Source: JBMNGO01 sp050949885 (GTDB taxonomy: Bacteria; Bacillota; Syntrophomonadia; Syntrophomonadales; Syntrophomonadaceae). From it: DNA of 64,000 nucleotides. Below are positions 8,100 to 17,014 of the stretch, in pieces. Each line of letters opens with the position of its first letter. The stretch's first letter is position 1. The notes below the pieces were generated by a model that worked only from the letters and a program-made list of their open reading frames with translations, had not been told where the DNA came from and made no database searches. Where the stretch lies: assembly GCA_050949885.1 (NCBI GenBank), contig JBMNGO010000007.1, positions 124,001-188,000 on the forward strand. The letters run 5' to 3'. A program made the position numbers and the translations under genes.

Positions 8100-9278
8100 A
8101 TGAAATGCAGGCATATTAGAGAATTTTTCTCTGTTTATCTTGACAAAGAGGCCAATGAAACCGTAAATGATGCTGTTACAGCTCATATTGCGGTTTGTCC
8201 AAAATGCCGCGAAGAACTTGAACAATTAAAGAAAATAATTGATAGCCTGCAGAAAACGGAATCAATACAGCCCCCGCCTGACTTCTCCCGGCTGGTTATG
8301 AACCGTTTACGGGAAGAAAAATATGGACTTTGGTCTTCTAACCGCACCAAGGGACGTAAAAGGGCCGGAGGCTTTATTGCTGCGGTGGCCGCAATAGCCC
8401 TGATGGTAGGTATCGGCACCAGCAGTTATTTTGGTGAGATGTGCGAAAAAATAGCGGCTGCGTGGGCCAAGAAGAATCCAGAGAAGAAAGCTGCTACTAA
8501 TATTTCCGTTGACGATATACTCAACCGTCTTAATCTTCCCGACATTTTACAAAACAACGAAAAAGGGGAGGAAGCCGGGTCTGAAAAGACGGATAATGCC
8601 CAAGAAAGTCAAGTGAAAGTAGCCACCCGAACGGTTCCACAGGAGAATGAGCCCGTCAACTCAGGTGGTTCCGAAACAACTGATCCGGTCATTCCTTTAG
8701 AAGCAGAGGAAAATCCCCCAACTACCCCTGAACTGGCAGAAGAGAATCCCATTACCATGACTCTGTTGGAAGCAGAGGAGGAGCCCGACGCCTCCACGGA
8801 GCAGGCAATTGAGAAAAATAGACTGGTGTTTTCCCAGGAAATAATAGTAAAAGATATACCTGAAGCTGTTGTAGGAGCAGAAAAGATTGCTATTGATTTG
8901 GGTGCCTCATGTACCTATCTGTCGCCTGAACAACTGCTGGCATCCTATCCTGATAAAAAGTACAGCGGAATAATAGTCACCCTGGACAGGGAGAAAGAGA
9001 GCAGCTTTTTCACCCAGCTTGAAGCAATGGGAGCCGTTACTGACCTGGGTGAAGAAATAGTGGACATGTCCGATGAATATTTGGAAATAGACAAGAAACT
9101 GGAATCCATTGCCGGCGAACTTATTGAAATCTCCAGGAAGAGAGATTTAAAGAAAGAGGATCAGGATAGATTGCAAGAATTGAATATTGATTTGCAGGAA
9201 GCCCTTAATCACCGAACTGAGTTGGATAAGCTATTAACTACTTCAACTATCTATGTTTATTTTGCCGAACAGTATTGA
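8100..9278 (+). CDS. Membrane anti-sigma factor with zinc-finger and DUF4349-like domain
   Basis: The 392-residue protein opens with a ZAS-type anti-sigma zinc finger: MKCRHIREFFSVYLDKEA, then H48-x3-C-x2-C (AHIAVCPKCREELEQL). One membrane span follows at about residues 83-104 (GGFIAAVAAIALMVGIGTSS). Next is a long Glu/Pro/Thr-rich extracytoplasmic linker. The C-terminal domain has a coiled-coil hairpin (EEIVDMSDEYLEIDKKLESI ... LQEALNHRTELDKLL) and ends STIYVYF, resembling DUF4349. By analogy with RsiW/RseA pairs it should hold the upstream sigma factor at the membrane until a signal triggers release. The role is inferred from domain order and gene pairing. Confidence 0.85.
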   Translation: MKCRHIREFFSVYLDKEANETVNDAVTAHIAVCPKCREELEQLKKIIDSLQKTESIQPPPDFSRLVMNRLREEKYGLWSSNRTKGRKRAGGFIAAVAAIALMVGIGTSSYFGEMCEKIAAAWAKKNPEKKAATNISVDDILNRLNLPDILQNNEKGEEAGSEKTDNAQESQVKVATRTVPQENEPVNSGGSETTDPVIPLEAEENPPTTPELAEENPITMTLLEAEEEPDASTEQAIEKNRLVFSQEIIVKDIPEAVVGAEKIAIDLGASCTYLSPEQLLASYPDKKYSGIIVTLDREKESSFFTQLEAMGAVTDLGEEIVDMSDEYLEIDKKLESIAGELIEISRKRDLKKEDQDRLQELNIDLQEALNHRTELDKLLTTSTIYVYFAEQY

Positions 9279-9411
9279 TCCCTTAAGGACGAAAAATCGT
9301 ACCATAGGTATAATGGCCTTACAGGCAGGGATATGGTCCCTGCCTATTGAATTTTTGGTCAAGTAGTATATGTTTGATAATGGACATAATAATAACCAAA
9401 GGTGGTGCAAG

Positions 9412-12027
9412 ATGAATCAAAAGAAGCTCTTAGTTATAGATGGAAACAGCTTGCTGTTTCGTGCCTTTTATGCCTTGCCCCTGCTGCACACCAGTGATGG
9501 TGTTTACACTAACGCTGTTTACGGTTTTTTGACCATGTTTAAAAAGGTAATGGATAATGAGAATCCCAGCCATATAGTGGTGGCCTTTGACAAGGACAGG
9601 CAAACCTTCCGGACCCAGCTATTTGACGCCTACAAAGCTAACCGTTCGGCGCCCCCGGAGGAATTAAAGGGGCAGTTTCAGCTGGTGCGTGAGGTACTGA
9701 CTGCCCTTAACGTGGATTACCTGGAGGTGCCGGGATACGAAGCCGATGATATTATTGGCACCCTGAGTCAAATGGCCCAGGACGATGAAATGGACTGTAT
9801 TATCGTGACCGGCGATGGTGATGCTTTGCAGTTGGTATCTGAAAAAGTCCAAGTGATTATGATCAAAAAAGGCATCAGTGAAATAGAAAAATACGATATA
9901 GCCAAGGTAAAAGAAAATTGGGAAGTAACCCCGGATAGGATGATAGATATAAAAGCTTTGATGGGGGACTCCTCCGATAATATACCTGGAGTACCCGGAG
10001 TGGGTGCCAAAACCGCTATTAAGCTTATCAAGGAATTTGGCAGCCTGGAGAACCTTTATGCCAGCCTGAGCCAGGTGAAAGGGCAAAAACTGGTGGAAAG
10101 GCTGGCTGCAAACAAAGACCAGGCCTATATGAGCAGGGAGTTGGCTACTATTGTACGGGATATGAACCTCAATTGCAGGTTAGCAGATTTTAATGTGAAG
10201 GAACCCCATAGAGAAGAACTGATGCAGCTGTACAAACGACTCCAGTTTGGCAATTTTTTAAAACTGCTGCAAGAGCAGGATGCCCACCGGGTCTATGACC
10301 CCGTAGAGTTCCAGGAAACCATAGAAATAAAAAGGCTGAACTCGGAAAGGGAAGTAAAGGAACTTATTGACACAATACCGGACGGGGATAAGGTGGCAGT
10401 ATACTTTGAAGTTGACCACCGGCATCCTATGTGGGCGCAACCTATCGGTTTGTTCTGGGAATGGCAGGATCAGGTGTATCAATTGCCCCTGCAGGATAAC
10501 CCCCGGGACAGGCTGGAATGGGTCAGGCCTTTCCTGGCGTCCGAGCAAATAAAAAAGATATTTCATAACGCTAAATTTGCCGAAGTACTGCTAATGCGTT
10601 GGGGAATCGAGCTTAAGGGAATTTATGGCGACACCCTGCTGGCTATTTATGTTGATGACCCCTCTTTTGATGGCGAATCACCTGTGAACAGCATGAAAAG
10701 GTATCTGGGTATAGACCCGGGAGACCGGCCGGCAGCCATTGCGGCCAATATCCGTAGACTGTATAATGCCTTACTGGAACGTATACCCCAGGAACTCAAA
10801 GACTTGTTGGCCCAAGTGGAGCAGCCCTTATCCACCATATTAGCCCATATGGAGTTTTGGGGAGTAAAAGTGGAAAAATCCACCCTGCACGAAATTTCAA
10901 TAGAACTGGCATCCCGAATCCGGGAATGCGAAAAGGCCATTTTTGACCTGGCCGGATATGAGTTTAATATCAATTCTCCCAAGCAATTAGGCAAATTGTT
11001 ATTTGAAGATTTGGGACTAAAGGCCAGCAAGAAGACGAAAACCGGTTATTCCACAGGTGCTGAGGTGTTAGAAAGCTTGTATGGCAAGCACCAGATCGTC
11101 CCATATCTTATGGACTACCGTTTAATAAGCAAGTTAAAATCTACTTATGCAGATTCTCTGCAGGCCCTGATTCATCCCGATACAGGCAGGGTACATACCA
11201 TATTTAAGCAGGCCCAAACCGCAACAGGAAGGCTCTCCAGCGTTGAGCCCAATTTACAGAATATTCCTATAAGAATGGAAGAAGGCCGCAGAATTAGAAA
11301 AGCCTTTACAGCCCCGCAAGATGGGTGGCTCTTGGTTTCTGCTGACTATTCCCAGATTGATCTGCGTTCTTTAGCCCATATATCGGGAGATGAGGTATTA
11401 ATCCAAACCTTCCGGGAAAAGGTGGATATCCACGCTAGAACAGCATCGGAAATATTCCATGTTCCCCTGCATCAGATTAACGAGGATTTGCGGCGCCGGG
11501 CCAAAGCGGTCAATTTTGGCATTATTTATGGGATCAGTGAGTACGGTTTGGCTAGGGATACCGGAGTCAGCCGGATGGAAGCCAGAGAATACATAAAAAA
11601 ATACCTGGACACCTATCCCGGGGTTAGACAATACATGGAAGACATAGTTGCCTTTGGGAAAAAATACGGCTATGTGGAAACCATATTAAAACGCCGCAGA
11701 TATATTCCGGATCTTAATGCCTCCAATAAAAATGTACAGGCTTTTGCCCGCCGTATGGCGTTGAATACCCCCATTCAAGGCACATCAGCCGATATTATTA
11801 AACTGGCCATGATTAAAGTATTCCGGGAATTGAAAAGACAGGGATTGGAATCCCGCCTGCTGCTGCAGGTTCATGATGAGTTGGTTTTGGAAGTGCCCAA
11901 GAAAGAGCTGGATGGGGTAGCTCAACTATTAGAGGATTGCATGCAAAATGCTTATGAATTAAAAGTACCCCTGGATACAACCATAAAAATAGGGGAGAAC
12001 TGGTATGACCTAAAACCCTATAGATAG
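9412..12027 (+). CDS. polA: DNA polymerase I
   Basis: This 871-residue family A polymerase is used in Okazaki fragment processing and repair. The N-terminal 5'-3' exonuclease/flap domain (KLLVIDGNSLLFRAFYALPL, EADDIIGTL, MGDSSDNIPGVPGVGAKTA) is complete. The middle 3'-5' exonuclease-like domain seems degenerate, since the usual DxE metal site is replaced (VAVYFEVDHRHPMW); this is common in Firmicutes. The polymerase domain has motif A DYSQIDLRSLAHISGD, motif B RRRAKAVNFGIIYGISEYGL and motif C QVHDELVLEVP. ATG 9412 is chosen for the preceding AAAGGTGG; an earlier ATG at 9370 lacks one. mutM follows closely, forming a repair pair. Confidence 0.97.
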   Translation: MNQKKLLVIDGNSLLFRAFYALPLLHTSDGVYTNAVYGFLTMFKKVMDNENPSHIVVAFDKDRQTFRTQLFDAYKANRSAPPEELKGQFQLVREVLTALNVDYLEVPGYEADDIIGTLSQMAQDDEMDCIIVTGDGDALQLVSEKVQVIMIKKGISEIEKYDIAKVKENWEVTPDRMIDIKALMGDSSDNIPGVPGVGAKTAIKLIKEFGSLENLYASLSQVKGQKLVERLAANKDQAYMSRELATIVRDMNLNCRLADFNVKEPHREELMQLYKRLQFGNFLKLLQEQDAHRVYDPVEFQETIEIKRLNSEREVKELIDTIPDGDKVAVYFEVDHRHPMWAQPIGLFWEWQDQVYQLPLQDNPRDRLEWVRPFLASEQIKKIFHNAKFAEVLLMRWGIELKGIYGDTLLAIYVDDPSFDGESPVNSMKRYLGIDPGDRPAAIAANIRRLYNALLERIPQELKDLLAQVEQPLSTILAHMEFWGVKVEKSTLHEISIELASRIRECEKAIFDLAGYEFNINSPKQLGKLLFEDLGLKASKKTKTGYSTGAEVLESLYGKHQIVPYLMDYRLISKLKSTYADSLQALIHPDTGRVHTIFKQAQTATGRLSSVEPNLQNIPIRMEEGRRIRKAFTAPQDGWLLVSADYSQIDLRSLAHISGDEVLIQTFREKVDIHARTASEIFHVPLHQINEDLRRRAKAVNFGIIYGISEYGLARDTGVSRMEAREYIKKYLDTYPGVRQYMEDIVAFGKKYGYVETILKRRRYIPDLNASNKNVQAFARRMALNTPIQGTSADIIKLAMIKVFRELKRQGLESRLLLQVHDELVLEVPKKELDGVAQLLEDCMQNAYELKVPLDTTIKIGENWYDLKPYR

Positions 12028-12071
12028 GAGTTTATCACTGAAGTCTATAGTATAGAAAGGAAGAACGATTA

Positions 12072-12878
12072 TTGCCCGAATTGCCAGAAGTAGAGACAAT
12101 TGTTCAATCATTGCAGCCCTGCCTGGGAGCTACAGTCACCCAGATCCATATAGCCCGGCCGGATATTGTAAGGCTCAGGGAATATGAGCCCGAAGATCTT
12201 TTGGGCTCCACCATAGAAAAAATATGGCGGCGGGGCAAGTACCTAATTCTAGTCTACGGACCCAGGAGAAACATGGTACTTCACCTGGGTATGAGCGGCC
12301 GTTTTTTCTCTGCAAGTTATGACTACATTATTAGTGAACCCCATGTTCATTTAGTTATTACCCTGGGTAATGAGTATAAGCTGTTGTATCAAGATGCCCG
12401 GCGGTTTGGAGGGGTTTGGCTGGTCCAAGATATTTCTCGGTTTTTTGCCCACCTGGGTGTTGAACCTTTATCCCGCGGGTTTAACTGTGGGTATCTGAAA
12501 AAAATGATTCAAAATAGAAAGATTCCAATAAAGAGCCTCTTGCTGAACCAGGATCAGGTTTGCGGAATTGGCAATATTTATGCAGATGAAGCATTATTTC
12601 GGGCTCAAATACGCCCTGACCGAATTTCTACCACCCTAACCCATGATGAGGTAAAACAGCTTTGCCAGGCTATCAAAAAGGTGCTGCGCCAGGGCATAAA
12701 GTACAGAGGGACCACCTTTAGGGATTATAGGGACGGGCAAAACCGCTCGGGGGAATTTCAGAAACACCTGCAAGTATATGGAAAAGAGGGACTGCCTTGT
12801 CCTAATTGCGGAAAGATGCTGACCAGAATCAAAATTGGGGGAAGAAGCAGCCACTTCTGCGGCCATTGCCAGAAATAG
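12072..12878 (+). CDS. mutM: Formamidopyrimidine-DNA glycosylase (Fpg)
   Basis: This enzyme excises 8-oxoguanine and FapyG and nicks the abasic site. The start is TTG, which is forced because the mature protein must begin with the catalytic proline: (M)PELPEVETIVQSL. Also seen are the LILVYGPRR and HLGMSGRF strands, QDARRFGG, the helix-two-turns-helix LLNQDQVCGIGNIYADEALF with its lysine-equivalent region, and the C-terminal zinc finger CPNCGK ... FCGHCQK. Length 268 is normal. It sits 44 bases after polA with AAAGGAAG as ribosome binding site. Confidence 0.97.
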   Translation: MPELPEVETIVQSLQPCLGATVTQIHIARPDIVRLREYEPEDLLGSTIEKIWRRGKYLILVYGPRRNMVLHLGMSGRFFSASYDYIISEPHVHLVITLGNEYKLLYQDARRFGGVWLVQDISRFFAHLGVEPLSRGFNCGYLKKMIQNRKIPIKSLLLNQDQVCGIGNIYADEALFRAQIRPDRISTTLTHDEVKQLCQAIKKVLRQGIKYRGTTFRDYRDGQNRSGEFQKHLQVYGKEGLPCPNCGKMLTRIKIGGRSSHFCGHCQK

Positions 12879-12988
12879 CTGCTGGTTAGCTTCTCTGGCA
12901 GGTTAACATTTTGTTGTTTCCATCCATATAGTAGAAATATATCTACTCGTAGCAGGAAAGCTTGTAATCTGGATGGGAGTGACATGGT

Positions 12989-13624
12989 TTGGACTATCTG
13001 ACCATAGTGCTGTTTGCCCTGGCCGTTAGTGCGGACGGCTTTGCCGTGGGAGTTGCTTACGGAATAAAGCAAATTGTTATCCCTCTCAAGTCATTGATTG
13101 TTATAGCTATTGCTTCGGCCACCGCTGTCACCATGTCCATGCTTATAGGCAAAGGATTAATCTTCGCCGTACCTGATTATTGGGCTTCGAGGATTGGAGC
13201 GGCCATCCTGATACTAATGGGTATTTATTTCCTTTTGCGGGGTTGCCGGGAGAGTATTAATAATATTGCCGCAGATGAGGAAAAACCCTTAGTGACTTTA
13301 AATATCAGAATGCTGGGGATAATCATCCAGATATTAAAAGAACCTGCCCGGGCTGATTTTGATGCTTCCGGGGTGATAAATACCAGAGAAGCTTTCTTCC
13401 TGGGATTGGCTCTGTCCTTGGACGCTCTAGGAGCCGGTATCGGAATAGCCTTGGCAGGTTTTGATATTTTCTGTACTGCAGTGACAGTGGGTATGCTAAA
13501 ATTTATTTTAGTGAGTTCCGGAGTCTTTATGGGGCGCATTATATCAGGGGAAATATTTAGAAATGTCTCTCTTTTCGTTCCCGGATTAATCTTTATCATG
13601 CTGGGAGTTTGGGAAGTCTTCTAA
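12989..13624 (+). CDS. ytaF: Sporulation membrane protein YtaF (MntP-like fold)
   Basis: The 211-residue protein has six predicted helices in two repeats. The repeats carry the aspartates LAVSADGFAVGVAYGI and LALSLDALGAGIGIALAG that mark the YtaF/MntP family. YtaF genes are usually found beside mutM/polA/coaE in spore-forming Firmicutes, as here. The transported ion, if any, is not known for YtaF. The start is TTG 12989; the ATG five bases upstream is out of frame and stops after five codons. coaE follows 21 bases downstream. Confidence 0.85.
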   Translation: MDYLTIVLFALAVSADGFAVGVAYGIKQIVIPLKSLIVIAIASATAVTMSMLIGKGLIFAVPDYWASRIGAAILILMGIYFLLRGCRESINNIAADEEKPLVTLNIRMLGIIIQILKEPARADFDASGVINTREAFFLGLALSLDALGAGIGIALAGFDIFCTAVTVGMLKFILVSSGVFMGRIISGEIFRNVSLFVPGLIFIMLGVWEVF

Positions 13625-13645
13625 TAATTAAGGCTGGGTGGTATT

Positions 13646-14248
13646 ATGGTCAAGGTAATTGGTTTGACCGGCGGCATAGCCAGCGGCAAAAGTACTGTGG
13701 CCGGGCAATTGAAAAAACTGGGAGCGGCTATTATTGATGCAGATGAGATCGCTCATCAAGTAATTGAACCACAGCAACCGGCCTGGAAAGAGATTGTGGA
13801 GGCTTTCGGCACCGGTATTCTTTCCCATGATAATACCATTGACCGGAAAAAACTGGGGCAAATTGTATTTGATGATCCTGCCAGGCTTAAGCAATTGAAT
13901 AGCATAACTCATCCCCATATAAGGGAGAAAATACTGCAAGCTATCCAACAATTGAAAAATGCTGGAGCCCGGGTTATTGTTCTGGACATTCCACTGTTGT
14001 ATGAAACCGGGTGGGACAAAATGACTGATGAAGTTTGGGTAGTGTGGCTAGATCGTGAAACCCAAATTGAAAGGCTCATGCAGCGTGACGGGCTTGACCG
14101 TCTCACTGCCCTTAAACGTATTGCTTCCCAGATGTCGCTGGATAAAAAGGCTTCGCGGGCCGATGTGGTAATTGACAACAGCGGAAAAATAGAGGAAACA
14201 TTAGATTGCGTAACCAGATATTACAAAGCAACAATACCACGCGCTTAA
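13646..14248 (+). CDS. coaE: Dephospho-CoA kinase
   Basis: It phosphorylates the ribose 3'-OH of dephospho-CoA, the last step of CoA synthesis. The 200-residue protein starts MVKVIGLTGGIASGKSTVAG with an intact P-loop (GGIASGKST). It then has DADEIAHQVIEP, ITHPHIREKI, the VLDIPLLYETGW Walker-like strand and the lid VVWLDRETQIERLMQRDGL. Length and motif order are normal. It is likely co-transcribed with polA, mutM and ytaF. Confidence 0.97.
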   Translation: MVKVIGLTGGIASGKSTVAGQLKKLGAAIIDADEIAHQVIEPQQPAWKEIVEAFGTGILSHDNTIDRKKLGQIVFDDPARLKQLNSITHPHIREKILQAIQQLKNAGARVIVLDIPLLYETGWDKMTDEVWVVWLDRETQIERLMQRDGLDRLTALKRIASQMSLDKKASRADVVIDNSGKIEETLDCVTRYYKATIPRA

Positions 14249-14292
14249 ATAATAATGTAATACAGATTAATAAACCACGGAGGTTGTTGCCA

Positions 14293-14865
14293 GTGGCGCG
14301 CTACCCCAAACGGCGTTTCCCTCTTTTTATTTGGCTCAGTATTATTCTTTTCCTGTTGGCGGTCCTAACCTTTCCGCAATGGATAGTAATTTTTTATCCC
14401 CAGCCCCACCGGGAATTGGTTATATCCAACGCCTATCAGAATAACGTAAGTCCCTACCTGGTATTTGCCATAATCAGGGCTGAAAGCAAGTACCAGAGCA
14501 ATGCCGAATCGTCTGCTGGTGCTCTGGGTTTGATGCAGATTATGCCTGATACTGCCAAATGGATTGCTGAACAACGGGGAATTAAGGATTTCCGGGCTGA
14601 TCAGCTCATGGACCCTGCCATTAATATTAGTTTTGGCTGCTGGTATTTATCTCAACTAAGCAAGGAATTTGATGGGAGACTGCCTTTAGTTATTGCCGCC
14701 TACAATGCAGGCCGAGGAAATGTAAGGGAATGGGTAATCAATGACCAATGGGATGGCAATCCCCAGGAACTCGAGAAAATTCCCTTTAACGAGACACAGA
14801 AATATGTAAGAAATGTCTTGAAAAATTATGAGGCCTACCAAGCCATTTATTTACCGCAACACTGA
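14293..14865 (+). CDS. Membrane-anchored lytic transglycosylase (Slt family)
   Basis: It cleaves the MurNAc-GlcNAc bond of peptidoglycan with 1,6-anhydro formation. One N-terminal span (FPLFIWLSIILFLLAVLTFP) anchors a GH23 domain. The catalytic glutamate lies in AIIRAESKYQSNAESSAGAL, followed by GLMQIMPDTAKWIA, the AAYNAGRGNVREW motif and the C-terminal YVRNVLKNYEAYQ. The GTG at 14293 is preferred because GGAGG lies 9 bases upstream; the open frame extends back into coaE to 14206 without a ribosome binding site. About 190 residues, close to small YjbJ/SltB-type enzymes. Confidence 0.9.
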   Translation: MARYPKRRFPLFIWLSIILFLLAVLTFPQWIVIFYPQPHRELVISNAYQNNVSPYLVFAIIRAESKYQSNAESSAGALGLMQIMPDTAKWIAEQRGIKDFRADQLMDPAINISFGCWYLSQLSKEFDGRLPLVIAAYNAGRGNVREWVINDQWDGNPQELEKIPFNETQKYVRNVLKNYEAYQAIYLPQH

Positions 14866-14950
14866 GCAGCACCGGTTAAGATAAAAGAATAATTTCCATG
14901 CATGTCTAATATAATGTCCTTGAGAAAAACCTTGTTGAGGGGGGGACATT

Positions 14951-16594
14951 ATGTACCTGGGTTTCCGGAGATTAGCATTGATAGGATCGGTTTTGGGACT
15001 GGCACTAATTGTGGCCGGTATTTTGTTTTTAAATAGGATTGCTGTGTTTACATCCGGGCCTGCCTCTCGACCATTTAATGCGGGGCTGGTAGGGAAGATA
15101 AGCACCCTGGAACCAGCCATCCTTAATTCCATGCAGGAGCGTATCATTTCTTCAGCTATTTACGAAGGACTAGTTTACTATGAGCAAAATGCCAGTATGG
15201 TTAAACCATTGTTGGCTCACAGCTGGGACTATTCCGCAGATGGAAAAAGCCTTACTATTTTCTTAAAACCGGATGTGTTATTTCATAATGGAAAAAAACT
15301 GGGAGCAGGGGACGTAAAAAAAGCGTGGGAGCAAAACTTTGTAACTGCGTCAGAATGGTCCAATGCCAGCCTATTCCTTACAATTACCGGCGCCCGTGAT
15401 CTGCTGGAGGGCAAGAACCCGGAAATATCAGGAATTGAGGTGGTAAATGACCAGACCCTGAAGATAACTTTTAATGAGCCCAATGCGGCTTTCGTTTACA
15501 TGCTCACCAATCCAATGTTCTGGGTTTACGACCTTGATGATCAGGTGGTACCGGCACCTGGTACCGGACAATTTATATTGGAAAAAAACGAAAACAACCA
15601 AAAATATATTCTGTCCCGGAACGAGAGATATCATCTGGCCCCACCACTGCTGGAAACAATCAATATCACTGTATTTGCCAATGATTATCAGGCTCTGGGC
15701 GAATACCAGGCAGGGAAACTGGATTATCTGGACACCATACCCCTAAAAGAAATTAAAAACATCCGGAATAATGACCAGTACCAAAAGCGCTTAATAGAAA
15801 AACCCGTTCTTTCAACGTATTCTATCGGTTTTAATTTAAATAAAGCACCCTTTGCCGGCAACTATCTGTTGAGAAGAGCCATTAATTATGCAGTTGACCG
15901 GGAGGCCATTATTGAAAACGTTATGGGAGGAGCATCCCGTCCCGCTAAGAGTGCAATACCTGCAGGAGTCGCCGGATACAACCGGGAAATGCCCGGTTAT
16001 TCCTACAACCCGCAAAAGGCTTTGCAACTGCTTCAAGAGGCCGGGCTCACAGAAGCCGATAAACAAAAACCCCTTTACCTTGTCTACAATAACAATGAGG
16101 GGCATCGGCTGGTGGCCCAGTCGGTTGCCCAGCAGTTAAGGGACATCGGCTTGAATGTGGAAACCCAGGCAATGGATTGGGACTCTTACAAAGAGGAGCT
16201 CCAACAAATGAATCTAACCCTTTTCCGTTTGGAATGGTATGCCGACTATCCTGACCCTGACAGCTTTTTATATAGCCTTTTTCACAGTTGCCAGACCGGA
16301 ATGAGTAATTTCACCGGATACTTTAACCCCCAGGTAGACAAAATACTGGATACCTCCCGGGCTGAGGTGATTAGCCACCAGGAGCGTATCAAACTGTTGA
16401 ACCGGGCGGAACAGATAATTGTTGATGATGCCCCCTGTTTATGGCTTTTCCAGGGGCAAACCGCCAAGCTTATAGGAAAAGATGTGAAGAAACTAGATAT
16501 TGATAATATGGGAATGATCAACTGGGCTACTCTGGAATTGAAGCCAGCCAGCCAGGCAGCCGCCGACAGCCTGGGGGAAAACAGGCAAAATTAG
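14951..16594 (+). CDS. Peptide/nickel-type ABC transporter substrate-binding protein, membrane-anchored
   Basis: The 547-residue family 5 extracellular solute-binding protein (OppA/DppA class) has an uncleaved-looking N-terminal helix (LALIGSVLGLALIVAGILFL). Family signatures include SAIYEGLVYYEQNASMVKPL, LAHSWDYSADGKSLTIFLKP, GYNREMPGYSYNPQKALQLL and a C-terminal YADYPDPDSFLYSLFHS block. The ligand is unknown. No permease or ATPase genes lie next to it, so it may serve a transporter elsewhere. A ribosome binding site GGGGGG lies about 6 bases before the ATG. A 420-base gap follows. Confidence 0.9.
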   Translation: MYLGFRRLALIGSVLGLALIVAGILFLNRIAVFTSGPASRPFNAGLVGKISTLEPAILNSMQERIISSAIYEGLVYYEQNASMVKPLLAHSWDYSADGKSLTIFLKPDVLFHNGKKLGAGDVKKAWEQNFVTASEWSNASLFLTITGARDLLEGKNPEISGIEVVNDQTLKITFNEPNAAFVYMLTNPMFWVYDLDDQVVPAPGTGQFILEKNENNQKYILSRNERYHLAPPLLETINITVFANDYQALGEYQAGKLDYLDTIPLKEIKNIRNNDQYQKRLIEKPVLSTYSIGFNLNKAPFAGNYLLRRAINYAVDREAIIENVMGGASRPAKSAIPAGVAGYNREMPGYSYNPQKALQLLQEAGLTEADKQKPLYLVYNNNEGHRLVAQSVAQQLRDIGLNVETQAMDWDSYKEELQQMNLTLFRLEWYADYPDPDSFLYSLFHSCQTGMSNFTGYFNPQVDKILDTSRAEVISHQERIKLLNRAEQIIVDDAPCLWLFQGQTAKLIGKDVKKLDIDNMGMINWATLELKPASQAAADSLGENRQN

Positions 16595-17014
16595 AGAGCA
16601 TAAAAACAGCCTCCAATAAATAAAGTATTTAAAGATGTAGGACCCAAAGCCAAAATCTTAATATAGAGCCTAAAGGACTACGCTACCTGGTTAACCGATG
16701 AAATCCCAATCAGGTTTTTCATCATGCTTACAAGATGTAAGTCAAATACTGAATTCCGGGAAAAATAGCAGATTTAGGCCTTATAGCCCAAAACAAATAA
16801 ATTTTCAGGCAAAGCCTTTTTTTAATTAAAATTAATGACAATATTTTATTATAGTGTTAAACTTATATAGTAATTATTGGTTCACAGTACATCTTGCATT
16901 CTCCAAATTACAAAAACAAATCTAATGTTATTGAACAAAGCTAAAATTTGCAGCATATTATATACTGCTTGTGCATTTTATGCCAACTTTTAACGCATAT
17001 AAAGAGGGTTATTT
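16595..17014 (+). promoter_or_regulatory. Long leader with GEMM-like words and a terminator-like hairpin
   Basis: No gene is seen in this 420-base gap ahead of the first TasA-like gene. At 16640-16700 the words GGACCCAAAGCC, GCCTAAAGG and CTACCTGGTTAACCGATG occur in the order seen in c-di-GMP-I (GEMM) aptamers. However, a 16-base insertion separates the first two and the GAAA-capped hairpin is missing. At 16807-16823 AGGC-AAA-GCCT is followed by a T run. GATGAAA (16698) can also pair with TTTCATC near 16720. It may be a decayed or divergent riboswitch leader. Confidence 0.3.
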
